Below are positions 25,846 to 36,671 of a stretch of 64,000 nt of DNA, in pieces. The translations under genes and the position numbers were made by a program. Position 1 is the stretch's first letter. The number at the start of each line of letters is the position of its first letter. The notes beneath the pieces are model-generated. The model saw nothing but the letters and a program-made list of their open reading frames with translations, did not search any database and was not told where the DNA came from. The stretch is from the NCBI RefSeq assembly GCF_900188085.1, contig NZ_FZOU01000005.1, positions 124,001 through 188,000 on the forward strand, given 5' to 3'. The DNA comes from Granulicella rosea. GTDB lineage: Bacteria; Acidobacteriota; Terriglobia; Terriglobales; Acidobacteriaceae.

Positions 25846-26955
25846 CTACTCCTTCAAACTGGCCAGAAAGTCCAGCAGCTCCGGCGCCAGCGGAGCCTCC
25901 AGCTCCATCTCCTGGCCGGTCTGCGGATGCGTAAACGCGACGTTGGCCGCGTGCAGGAAGTTCCGCGTCAGCTCCAGTCCCTCGCCGCCGCCGGCCAGCT
26001 GCAGAATCCGATGCGGCGCCCCGTACAGGAAATCTCCGACCACCGGGTGCCCGAGCGACTGCATGTGGACGCGAATCTGGTGCGTCCGCCCCGTCTCGAT
26101 CTTCACCTGGACCATGGTGAACGGCCCGTGCGGCGTCGTAAACCGTTCCAGCACATGCACATGCGAGACGGCGGCACGACCGTCCGCACGCCGCGTCGTC
26201 ATGCGGATGCGCCGGACGAGATCGCGCGCGATGGGCAGCGTCACGGTCGTATCGTCCTTCTTCACATGCCCGTGGACGAGCGCAAGGTAGGTCTTCGCCA
26301 CCTCGCGGCCGGAGAACATCTCGCCCAGCTTGCGGTGCGTGCTGTCGTCCTTGGCGACGATGATGACGCCGGAGGTCTGCTTGTCCAGCCGATGCACGAT
26401 CCCCGGCCGCAGCGATCCGCCCACGTCGGACAACTGCGCCAGATGGAAGAGCAGGGCGTTGACCAGCGTGCCGCGGTTGCGCTCGTCGTCGGTCGAACCC
26501 GCGCCGGCGTGAACCATCATCCCGGCCGGCTTGTTGATGACGGCGAGATACTTATCCTCGAACAGGATGTCGAGCGGAATATCCTCGGCGACTGCGTGCA
26601 GCGGCTCCGGGTTGGGCTGGCCCTCGATCTCGATGGTCTCGCCGCCATGCAGCTTCTGCTTGGCCTTCGGTACAAGCCCGTCGACCTTCACCTGCCCGGC
26701 CTCGATCAGCAACTGCACCCGCGCCCGCGAGATATCCGGCAGGCATTGCGCGAGGTATGCATCCAGCCGCAGCCCCGCCGATGCCGGGTCGGCCGGAAAC
26801 GTCCGCACCGACGCATCTGTCAGGTCGCCGTCGTCGTCGAACTCGAGCACCGGAATCGCCGGCGCAATCTCCGGTTCGACGAAACGCGTTGCGACATACT
26901 CCGGCCGAACCGACCGCCGGCGCTGTCCCTTTGGAAGCATATTTTGTGATGGCAC
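25846..26955 (-). CDS. rluD: RluA-family 23S rRNA pseudouridine synthase
   Basis: 369 aa. S4 RNA-binding domain at about 60-120 (LRLDAYLAQCLPDISRARVQLLIEAGQVKVDG), then the catalytic domain with HRLDKQTSGVIIVAKD (catalytic Asp), DILFEDKYLAVINKPAG and RTHQIRVH. A long 50-residue N-terminal extension is acidic and non-conserved. The start is uncertain: GTG 26955 lies 4 nt after the Lgt-like stop, ATG 26940 is next. Co-directional and tightly packed with the upstream membrane protein. RluD versus RluC specificity is not decided. Confidence 0.93.
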   Translation of the reverse strand: MPSQNMLPKGQRRRSVRPEYVATRFVEPEIAPAIPVLEFDDDGDLTDASVRTFPADPASAGLRLDAYLAQCLPDISRARVQLLIEAGQVKVDGLVPKAKQKLHGGETIEIEGQPNPEPLHAVAEDIPLDILFEDKYLAVINKPAGMMVHAGAGSTDDERNRGTLVNALLFHLAQLSDVGGSLRPGIVHRLDKQTSGVIIVAKDDSTHRKLGEMFSGREVAKTYLALVHGHVKKDDTTVTLPIARDLVRRIRMTTRRADGRAAVSHVHVLERFTTPHGPFTMVQVKIETGRTHQIRVHMQSLGHPVVGDFLYGAPHRILQLAGGGEGLELTRNFLHAANVAFTHPQTGQEMELEAPLAPELLDFLASLKE

Positions 26956-26958
26956 TGT

Positions 26959-27738
26959 CTACCGCCTTTGCTCTTGCAACTCTTGTTTGTCATTTCCGAA
27001 GGGAATCTGCTTCTGAACCTGTTGCGTCGCGACCCAAAAACCAACCCCAACCGCCATCATTCCAATCGCCACCCACTGCAGCGGGTCGAGCGTATCGCCG
27101 AAGACGCCCTCGGCCGGTTCCCGCCAGAAGCTGAGCACGAACTGTCCAAAGCCCGTCAACGTCATCGCCAACGCGAAGGTCCGCCCCGGAGTCCCGTCCT
27201 TCGCCAGCGACCGCAGCAGAAGCCACGTCAACCCCAGGGCCAGCGCGGCCGCAAACAGCGCCACCGGAATCATCCGCGTCGTCGTCCCCGGCAGCGCGAT
27301 CCCGATCCAGGTCGAGGTTGGCAGACCAAGATCGCTTCCCTCCGCGAAGTGCCCGACCGCGAGGAACACCCAGACCAGCGTCGCACACGGAGCCCAGGCG
27401 TCCAGCGCGGCCATCAGCGGAATCTGTTTCGTCCAAAGCCACACGCCCACGGCGATCAGCGTCAACAGGATTCCGCCCGGAGTCAGCGAGGGAACCGCCA
27501 GCAGGTACATCGGGTAAGCCAGAAAGCTGCGGAAGTTCGTCGCCACCAGCAGCAGACGCGAGAGCAAGAACGCCGCCAACGCCGCGAACGACCCGGCATT
27601 CCAGATCGCGTCGGGCGAGATGCCTACCCACTCCGCCGTGCGCAGCGAAAGGGTGAGCGCGGCCATCAGGCCCAGAGCCGCCAGCGCGCCGAAGGTCGGC
27701 AGGTAGAGATGTCCGGAGTGGAGTAGATAGGGATACAC
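26959..27738 (-). CDS. Divergent prolipoprotein diacylglyceryl transferase (Lgt)-like membrane protein
   Basis: 259 aa, about 7 helices. It resembles Lgt in its start (HSGHLYLPTFGALAALG, where Lgt has the periplasmic-first topology) and a late RxPxxGxFGDTLDxxQWVAIGMM segment. The Lgt hallmarks are altered: the HGG motif is replaced by PSLTPGG, and the GRxGNFxNxE segment reads VGHFAEGSDLGLP. This suggests a paralogue or an enzyme with changed activity rather than the canonical Lgt. The last residues (QKQIPFGNDK...) are encoded by a family II repeat. Confidence 0.75.
   Translation of the reverse strand: MYPYLLHSGHLYLPTFGALAALGLMAALTLSLRTAEWVGISPDAIWNAGSFAALAAFLLSRLLLVATNFRSFLAYPMYLLAVPSLTPGGILLTLIAVGVWLWTKQIPLMAALDAWAPCATLVWVFLAVGHFAEGSDLGLPTSTWIGIALPGTTTRMIPVALFAAALALGLTWLLLRSLAKDGTPGRTFALAMTLTGFGQFVLSFWREPAEGVFGDTLDPLQWVAIGMMAVGVGFWVATQQVQKQIPFGNDKQELQEQRR
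26987..27015 (+). repeat. Family II repeat inside the 3' end of the Lgt-like gene
   Basis: TTTGTCATTTCCGAAGGG then AATCTGCTTCTG. Read on the minus strand it encodes KQIPFGNDK, so the repeat has become the gene's C-terminal coding sequence. Confidence 0.75.
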
Positions 27739-27801
27739 GGGCTAACATCCAGTCTAGCCCATCAAATTTGCAAAACCGACCCGCTGGGCCGTACGACGAG
27801 G

Positions 27802-27932
27802 CGCAGGTGAACCCGTCTTAAGACGGTGGGACCAAACCGTGGTTCTTTAGGCTTTCCGGACTGGCGGACATAGCACACCGAACCATGTATACGAGTCTGA
27901 CCCCTGTTCATTGAGTATTGGTTCAACCTGCG
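27802..27932 (-). ncRNA. Candidate structured RNA or repeat element, copy B
   Basis: About 131 nt closed by arms CGCAGGTGAACC (27802-27813) and GGTTCAACCTGCG (27920-27932), complementary except for one extra base. An inner helix pairs GGTTC (27841-27845) with GAACC (27880-27884), and CCGTCTTAAGACGG (27813-27826) is a perfect palindrome. Within it, minus strand, GTGCTATGTCC (27876-27866) and AAAGCCTAA (27855-27847) match copy A at 8233-8264. The 288-nt gap has no supported ORF. It lies upstream of the Lgt-like gene and downstream of the thioredoxin gene. Confidence 0.5.
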
Positions 27933-28026
27933 GTATTCGCGTACCAACTTTGCAGGCCGGTTTCTAGGTTGGATGCTAACCGCGTCCCGGCAGATTGGCA
28001 AGTCAAGCCCGCCGGTTGTGGAAACA

Positions 28027-29100
28027 TTACTGCAGGGATGCGACCTCTTTTGTCGCCGCCTTCGACTCGTTCGCACGCTTGATCAGCTTCTTCAGCTTGC
28101 CTTCGACGTCCGAACCCGAACCGACCATCTCCGTCGTCAGCACGCCGTCGGAGTCGATGGTGAAGTAGTGCGGAATCGAGTGGATGCCGAACATATCGGT
28201 CAGCTTATGGTCGGCGTCGCGATACTGCACCCAGGTCATCTCCTGCTTGTTGATGAAATCCTTCCACTTCTTCTCGTCCGAATCCCAGCTAATGCTGATG
28301 ATGACCAGCGGTTGCCCGGCGAACTCCTTTGCAATCTTCTTCATATGCGGAAGCTCTTCGTTGCACGGGCCGCACCAGGTCGCCCAGAAATCGATCAGCA
28401 CCACGCGGCCGCCCATCTCGTCCAGCGTGAAGCGCGAGCCGTCGAGCGCCGTCACGGTAAACGCCGGAGCCATCTTCGACATCGAAAGCGCTGGATTTTC
28501 CGCGAAGTGCTGCGCCCGGATCTTCATCGGATCCTTGTCGGATGCGGCCGCCGCGCATGCGCTGAACCCCTCTTTGGCGTCGTCCATCTTTCCCATGCGC
28601 GCCAGCACGCAGGCGTCGCTGTAGCGCGCGGAGATGTTCTTGGGATTGTCCGTCAGCGCGGTCTGCAGCACCGCATGTGCCGCCTCCAACTGCGCGGGCT
28701 TCGGCTTCTCGCCTCCCTGGCGCAGCAACGCGTTGCTCAGATTGACCTCGGCCAGCGACTTCTCGCGAGGATTTGCGGCGAACGCAACGATCTGGTTCGC
28801 GCTGGCGACCGCATCCTTGTACTTCTGAAGCCCCATCTGAAGGTTGTATACCTCGGTCAGGCACTTCTTGCAGGCGCCGCCCGCGATCTTGTTGGCCTTC
28901 TGGTAGGAGCCGAGCGCGCCCTCGTAGTCGCGTTCGTGCGCCAGCTTCTTGGCGTTCGCCATGGCCGCGACGAACTTCGGATCGTCCTCGGCGGATGGCG
29001 CCGCCGCAGCCGGGGTCTGGGCGTGAATCCGGGGTATGAAGACAGGGGAGACGGTTAGACAAAGGCAAAGCGTGACGAGACGTAGCGCACGGCGGTTCAC
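28027..29100 (-). CDS. TPR-containing TlpA-like thioredoxin protein, secreted
   Basis: 357 aa. Signal peptide (VTLCLCLTVSPVFIPRIHA), a helical TPR-like region (about 45-200: DYEGALGSYQKANKIAGG, AEVNLSNALLRQGG, ARYSDACVLARMGK), then a thioredoxin fold with WCGPC (Cys near 243 and 246) in VVLIDFWATWCGPCNEELPHMKK and the cis-Pro loop IHSIPHYFTID. This is the AhpC/TSA/TlpA periplasmic disulfide reductase type. Start GTG 29100 has GGGAGG 5 nt upstream. The redox partner is unknown. Confidence 0.9.
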   Translation of the reverse strand: MNRRALRLVTLCLCLTVSPVFIPRIHAQTPAAAAPSAEDDPKFVAAMANAKKLAHERDYEGALGSYQKANKIAGGACKKCLTEVYNLQMGLQKYKDAVASANQIVAFAANPREKSLAEVNLSNALLRQGGEKPKPAQLEAAHAVLQTALTDNPKNISARYSDACVLARMGKMDDAKEGFSACAAAASDKDPMKIRAQHFAENPALSMSKMAPAFTVTALDGSRFTLDEMGGRVVLIDFWATWCGPCNEELPHMKKIAKEFAGQPLVIISISWDSDEKKWKDFINKQEMTWVQYRDADHKLTDMFGIHSIPHYFTIDSDGVLTTEMVGSGSDVEGKLKKLIKRANESKAATKEVASLQ

Positions 29101-29176
29101 AGGGGCCTCCCGGGTACTGCTCTGGATGGCTCCATCTTCCTCCGCTATGCGGATAAATTCAAGAAATAAAAGCGGC

Positions 29177-29551
29177 TTAACCCGCGCGGCGCGAGAGCAG
29201 GTTGTCGTGATCGTCCAGCACCTCGTCCAGCATGCCGGCCAGCGACGCCGAGCGCGTCCGCATGGTGCTCTCGGTCGCCACCAGCGACCCGGCCAGCGTT
29301 TCGTATCGCCGCCGCATCATCTCCAATTCGTCGGCCATGTTCAGCGACGCCAGCACGGCCACGCGCAGGCTGTCGACGGTGCCGCCCTGCGCCGCCACCG
29401 CGCGCATCTTCGCGTCCACCATCCCGGCCAGCCGCTCGATATACGCGGCGTCGGTTCCACGCAGATGGTAGATCTGGTCGTAGATCTCAACGCTGGTCGC
29501 GTCCTGATTTACGAACGCACTGACAGGCGGATTGTCTTGAAGCTCATTCAT
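29177..29551 (-). CDS. zapA: Cell division protein ZapA
   Basis: 124 aa. Begins with a beta hairpin (SVEIYDQIYHLRGTDAAYIERLAGMVDAKMRAVA), the ZapA globular head, followed by a long coiled coil (LRVAVLASLNMADELEMMRRRYETL). ZapA bundles FtsZ filaments at the division ring. It is preceded on the same strand by an 85-aa coiled-coil gene (22 nt away), likely its operon partner, and this pair lies downstream of pheT, an arrangement seen in other bacteria. Confidence 0.9.
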   Translation of the reverse strand: MNELQDNPPVSAFVNQDATSVEIYDQIYHLRGTDAAYIERLAGMVDAKMRAVAAQGGTVDSLRVAVLASLNMADELEMMRRRYETLAGSLVATESTMRTRSASLAGMLDEVLDDHDNLLSRRAG

Positions 29552-29573
29552 GCGGGCCCTGGTTTCTCGGTTG

Positions 29574-29831
29574 TTAGAGCAGCTCGTCCATCTGTTCGAG
29601 CATCTTCTCCACGCGCTGACGGACGGTCTCGCGCTCCTGGTGCAGCGTCGTCACCTGCGTCTGCACGGCGTTCGACTGCGCGGTCAACTGATCGAGCTGC
29701 TCGCGCAGAGCCGCAACCTCGGACTCCGCCGCAGCGCGCGCCTCGCGCTCCCGCCGGACGATCTCAACTGCCCGAAGAACCTTCTGTTCAAGCGCTTGAA
29801 ACTCATCGGCGCTAATGTTCGTTTCGCTCAC
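29574..29831 (-). CDS. Small coiled-coil protein, ZapB-like
   Basis: 85 aa, almost entirely coiled coil with heptads (FQALEQKVLRAVEIVRREREARAAAESEVAALREQLDQL). No Cys. The size, composition and position immediately upstream of zapA suggest a ZapB-like division-ring partner. Family assignment rests on context and coiled coil, not on a unique motif. Confidence 0.7.
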   Translation of the reverse strand: MSETNISADEFQALEQKVLRAVEIVRREREARAAAESEVAALREQLDQLTAQSNAVQTQVTTLHQERETVRQRVEKMLEQMDELL

Positions 29832-30217
29832 GGTTTACTCCCTCGGAAAAGTATAGAGGCGAATGAGGTGGAAGAAAGGCCATTCCCATTCGGCGGACTC
29901 AAACTGGGTTCCAGTTTGAATCAAGAACGCCAATGTTTCCGGTGCTGTTGGCATTGCTGGTTCCATTTGTTTGTCATTCCCGAAGGGAATCTGCTTTTGC
30001 TGTTGTCTGTTTTTTTAAGAAATGTTCGGGTGCCCCATCCATCGCAGCGTTTCACCGCGATGGGTGGGACGTATACCGCCCGCACCCGGAGCTTGTGCTC
30101 GCTCATCAGGGTGCATACCCCAGGGGCTGAAGCCCCCGTCCCTGCTGGGCTTGAGTGCCAAGGCTAAAGCCTTGGCTTACCTTCAAGCAAAGGCGAAACG
30201 CAACACCGTTGGGGCAA
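29832..30217. repeat. Repeat-filled gap: family II, III and IV elements
   Basis: No gene in this 386-nt gap. Family II copy at 29971-30000. Family III hairpin CCCATCCATCGC / GCGATGGGTGGG (30034-30045 / 30057-30068, one G-T wobble). Family IV palindromes GGGGCTGAAGCCCC (30123-30136) and CCAAGGCTAAAGCCTTGG (30158-30175) just before the pheT stop. The hairpins may terminate pheT transcription. Confidence 0.8.
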
Positions 30218-32308
30218 TCAAGCCCGCTGTACCCCACCCAGCCCCGTCAACACACCCACAATCGCCTCCTGCCAGCCCGTCAGCTCTCCCTCGCTCAGCG
30301 TGCGTTCGACGGACTGAAACACCGTCCGCAGCAGCAGAGAATAGTGTCCCGGAGCGACTGCCTTGCCCTTCGCATCGCGGAAGATCTCGACCGGCGTCAA
30401 CCGGAGCAACTCGGCAATGCCCAGCCCGCGAATTGCCGTGGAGACCTGCTCCCAGCTCACCGCATCGGCAAACACGAACGAGAAGTCGCGCTCGACCGCC
30501 TGGTAGCGCGAAAGCTCCTTCGCGATCGCCTGCTTCAGCGGCAACGAAAGCAGATAGGCCAGATCGATCTGCGCCAGAAAGACGGGCTGCCGCAGCTTGC
30601 GCCGCCCGCTCTCCGACTGCGAGAACTCGCCGAAGTGCGCCAGCGCGCGATCTCCCAGCCAGGCCGTCGCCGCGCGCGAACCCTCAAGAAACCCCGGAAT
30701 CCCGGACGCGGTAAACCGCGGCGCAGGAGCTTCGAACAGGGAAGCAAGCGACTCCACCGCCCCCTTCAGCTCGAAGAATGGCGCATCCGCCGCGCTGTAG
30801 AGAGCCGTCGCCACGCCGTCGCCCGTCAGGCCGAGCGCGAGGCTCTGCGTCTCGACCACGGTCTGCACCGACCCGCCAAAGATGGCGCCAGCCTCGAAGA
30901 GCCGGGCCGCGGGCACATCGCGGTTCAGGTTGTGCGCCAGCATCGTCACCATGCCAGGAACCAGCGATGGCCGCAGATTGCCCGCATCCTCGCTCAGCGG
31001 ATTTTCGAGTGGAATCGCCGAAGCCGCCGGCGCAAAGAAGGCAGACTCCGCCGCCGAGGCGAAGGTGCTCGAAATCGCCTCGCTGAAGCCCAGCGCCAGC
31101 AGCCGGCTGCGCACCGCAGCCTCCGCGCGGGCCGTCGGATGCGCGATCACCACGCCCGGCGTCGGCAGCGTGTTGGCGAACTTGTTGTATCCATAGACAC
31201 GCGCGATCTCCTCGATCAGGTCGATCTCGCGCGTGATGTCCAGCCGCCAGCTCGGGAGCTTCACGTCGTAGGTCTCGTCGCCGGTCGCGGCCAGGTGGCA
31301 GCCCAGCGCCAGCAGATACTGCCGGACGAGCGCTCCGGTGATTCCCTCGGGCGCCAGCGTCGTCCCCAGATGCCGCTGGACCTGCCTGACCGACAGCGAG
31401 ACGGCGGGACGGCCAGCCGTCGCCGCCTCCAGCTCCGGCACGACCACATCGACCATCTCGCCTTCGATATACCCGCCGCAGAGCGCCAGAATGTGTTTCG
31501 TCACCAGCGCATTGGCGATCGGCGCGGCGTTGAAATCCGCTCCGCGCTCGAACCGGTGCGACGCATCGGTGTGGATCAGGTGGCGGCGCGAGCTCGCGCG
31601 AATGCTCGCCGGGTCGAACCACGCCGCCTCGACCAGGATGTTCTTCGTCTCGGCCGTAATCATCGTGTCCCAGCCGCCCATCACGCCGGCGAGGCCCAGC
31701 GCCTTCACGTCGTCGGCGACGACAAGGTCTTCGGCGACGAGCGTCCGCGTGGTCCCGTCGAGCAGCTTCAGCGTCTCGCCCGCATGCGCCCGCCGGACGG
31801 TGATGCCGCCCACGATCTTGTCCAGATCGAACGCATGCGTCGGATGCCCCATGCCCAGCAGCACGAAGTTCGTCACGTCGACCGCATTCGAGATGGACTT
31901 CTGTCCCAGCTCGCCGAAGTAGTGCGCGATGCGCCCCTCGGTATGGCCGACCGTGACGCCGCGAACCACCCGCGCCGTGAACCGCCCGCAGCCGTCCTGC
32001 GCCTCGATCCGGACAGGGAACGGCTCGACCCGCACATAGCCCGTGGGCAGCGCGGTGTCGAGCGCATGCAGCGGCACGTCGTAGATGGCGGCGATCTCGC
32101 GCGCGATGCCGTAGTGGTTCATGGCGTCGACGCGATTGGTCGTAATGTCCATGTCGAACAGCGCGCCGTCCGAATCGCCGGCTGCATCGTTGAGCTCGAA
32201 GACCCCCTCGACCGCAATGCCACGCAGGGTCAGGTCTTCAGCAAGCTGTGCATCGTCGACATCGAGGACGGGGAGATAGTGGCGGAGCCAGGGCGTAAGA
32301 ACTTTCAT
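30218..32308 (-). CDS. pheT: Phenylalanine--tRNA ligase beta subunit lacking the EMAP/tRNA-binding domain
   Basis: 696 aa against the usual about 790-800. It starts as normal (MKVLTPWLRHYLPVLDVDD...LTLRGIAVEGV, B1 start) but passes directly to LFDMDITTNRVDAMNHYGIARE, so the OB-fold tRNA_bind domain normally inserted there (about 100 residues, with the AxVLxVExHPNAD and GVxSxGM motifs) is absent. B3/B4, the B5 helix-turn-helix region, the catalytic-like core (EDAGNLRPSLVPGMVTMLAHNLN) and the C-terminal anticodon-binding ferredoxin-like domain (YQAVERDFSFVF) are retained. pheS is at 5076-6278 on the other strand. Confidence 0.96.
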   Translation of the reverse strand: MKVLTPWLRHYLPVLDVDDAQLAEDLTLRGIAVEGVFELNDAAGDSDGALFDMDITTNRVDAMNHYGIAREIAAIYDVPLHALDTALPTGYVRVEPFPVRIEAQDGCGRFTARVVRGVTVGHTEGRIAHYFGELGQKSISNAVDVTNFVLLGMGHPTHAFDLDKIVGGITVRRAHAGETLKLLDGTTRTLVAEDLVVADDVKALGLAGVMGGWDTMITAETKNILVEAAWFDPASIRASSRRHLIHTDASHRFERGADFNAAPIANALVTKHILALCGGYIEGEMVDVVVPELEAATAGRPAVSLSVRQVQRHLGTTLAPEGITGALVRQYLLALGCHLAATGDETYDVKLPSWRLDITREIDLIEEIARVYGYNKFANTLPTPGVVIAHPTARAEAAVRSRLLALGFSEAISSTFASAAESAFFAPAASAIPLENPLSEDAGNLRPSLVPGMVTMLAHNLNRDVPAARLFEAGAIFGGSVQTVVETQSLALGLTGDGVATALYSAADAPFFELKGAVESLASLFEAPAPRFTASGIPGFLEGSRAATAWLGDRALAHFGEFSQSESGRRKLRQPVFLAQIDLAYLLSLPLKQAIAKELSRYQAVERDFSFVFADAVSWEQVSTAIRGLGIAELLRLTPVEIFRDAKGKAVAPGHYSLLLRTVFQSVERTLSEGELTGWQEAIVGVLTGLGGVQRA

Positions 32309-32392
32309 AATAGACGTTTCCCAGTCTATCGAATCATGGCCGCGGAAACCGAAATTACTGGAGCCAATGGAACCAAAAGCGAGAGAACGCTG

Positions 32393-33682
32393 TCAGTAAT
32401 ATAGATACGGCCACCAGCTTTTCATCGGCGTTCCATCCGCATTCTTTGCCTTCGAGCCATATCCCGGAAAGCTCTGCCGCAGGTAGATCTGCCATGCGCC
32501 GCCGCAGTCGTAGGGCTTGCGGGGATCGGCGGGCATGCCGGTAAAGCGGTAGGGCTGCTGCTTATCGGCGCCGTCCGGGCCGTTCTGTAGACCGTAATTT
32601 TCGCAGGTGCTCAGCACCCTTTGCGTGTCCTCGAAGTCGTAGTTGCTGTGTCCATTAGGCGGGAAGTGGACGCTGCCGCAGCCCATGCCCCAGTGGTCGT
32701 CGCGGAAGCTGGGCAGAGGCTTGCTGAGCGGGCCGTTGGCGAGGGTGTGGTCGTTGGGATACTCCCAGCAATCGCCGAGCTTGCTCGGGCAGCTCTCGTA
32801 CAGGTTGTCCATGGGCAATCCCTGGGCCTTCAGCCTGCGATTGAAGAATCGGGCCGAGGCGTCGTCGAACTCGGGAATCGCGCGCCACAGGCCCGTGTCA
32901 AAGCCGTGCCCGGTCGCGTGCGTGAAGCAGCCGACGCCAAGCCCGATGTTCAGTTCAGCGAACCGCATCGTGACATGGGCCTGACCATGCTCGGTCGGGG
33001 GCAGGCAGCCGTTGCCTGCGCATCGATCGAAGATGTGCGGCTTAGGATTTCCCTGTGCATCGTAGACCTGCACCCGCGCCGCCGTCTCAAAGATGCCGAC
33101 GATGCCGTTTTCAGGCTGCCCGTCGATCTCCGGGTAGACCATCCAGACCTCGTTGATCACTCCCTGTTCGAAGAGTTCACGCAGGTTGAGGTACTTGTCC
33201 GGATCGCCGGGGTCGTGAAAGCCAAGCGCACGGGCCATCTCCGGCGAGAAGAGACCGTCGTAGTCGAACGCGGGTTTGCCCTGCGGATCGATGTGTACCG
33301 GCCAGATGCTCGGCCATGCGGTGGCGGACTGGTCACGCAGATCGGCGAGGGACACGATTTGGTATTGCAACTGAGGCTTGCTGGCAGGCACGCTATAGCC
33401 GTGGTAGCGCGAACCCTCTGCCGCTGCCTGCACCGCCTGCTTGACGAAAGCCTGGACGGCGCCTATATGAGCCCGGTTGTCCGCCACGAGTACAAGCACC
33501 CGGGGTTTCAACATGGCGATCTCGGTGTGATGCTGGCGGAGCCACGTGTCGGAATTGGTATGGCTGACCGGGTTTGGCCAGTAGTTGTAGGTCGCAACGG
33601 CCTGCCCCTGGGCGTGGCTTGCCCGCAGGCACCCGCAGAGGCAGAGGAGTCGCAGGATGTCGCGCATGCCTGGCGTGGACAT
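32393..33682 (-). CDS. Cys-rich secreted hypothetical protein
   Basis: 429 aa (or 424 from ATG 33667). Signal peptide around LRLLCLCGCLRASHA; a Leu-Cys-Gly-Cys run could be a lipobox. The mature protein has an N-terminal YNYWPNP segment, an alpha/beta region (LKPRVLVLVADNRAHIGAVQAFVKQA), a PEIDGQPENGIVGIFE segment, then GQAHVTMRFAELNIGLGVGCFTHATGHGFD, where the clustered His and Asp could bind metal. At least eight more Cys suggest disulfides. It does not match a family I recognise. Located between pheT and gyrB, same strand. Confidence 0.75.
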   Translation of the reverse strand: MSTPGMRDILRLLCLCGCLRASHAQGQAVATYNYWPNPVSHTNSDTWLRQHHTEIAMLKPRVLVLVADNRAHIGAVQAFVKQAVQAAAEGSRYHGYSVPASKPQLQYQIVSLADLRDQSATAWPSIWPVHIDPQGKPAFDYDGLFSPEMARALGFHDPGDPDKYLNLRELFEQGVINEVWMVYPEIDGQPENGIVGIFETAARVQVYDAQGNPKPHIFDRCAGNGCLPPTEHGQAHVTMRFAELNIGLGVGCFTHATGHGFDTGLWRAIPEFDDASARFFNRRLKAQGLPMDNLYESCPSKLGDCWEYPNDHTLANGPLSKPLPSFRDDHWGMGCGSVHFPPNGHSNYDFEDTQRVLSTCENYGLQNGPDGADKQQPYRFTGMPADPRKPYDCGGAWQIYLRQSFPGYGSKAKNADGTPMKSWWPYLYY

Positions 33683-33777
33683 GGCCGCATCATACGCTCG
33701 GCATGCGCGCCTCGGCTATCCCGCGGAGCTTCCCGCAGATCGGAACAAATTCCGTTCGCGACCAGCGGGAGCGCCAC

Positions 33778-33837
33778 GCGAAGCCTAAGACGGCACGAAG
33801 TGCAGCGCCAAGCGAAGCCCAAGACAGCACGAAGTGC
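33778..33837. repeat. Tandem 26-bp repeat abutting the gyrB stop codon
   Basis: Two copies of GCGAAGCCYAAGACRGCAC plus GAAGTGC (33778-33803, 33812-33837) with an 8-nt spacer, differing at two positions (period 34). The second copy ends exactly before the gyrB TAG (33838-33840). Confidence 0.8.
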
Positions 33838-36555
<2,718 letters not shown>

Positions 36556-36586
36556 TCAACGTTTCGGCCCACTTCGCTATCTTGTC

Positions 36587-36595
36587 AGTATACCA
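36587..36595 (-). promoter_or_regulatory. Putative extended -10 promoter of gyrB
   Basis: Minus strand TGG followed by TATACT (36595-36587), an extended -10 with no clear -35. It would give a leader of about 90 nt before the gyrB ATG. Confidence 0.45.
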
Positions 36596-36671
36596 CGCAG
36601 GGGGTGGCGGAACGGCCTGCCAGTCCACGCCCGCGCTGCCCGGAATGCGGATATCGAGTACGTAATTTCCG

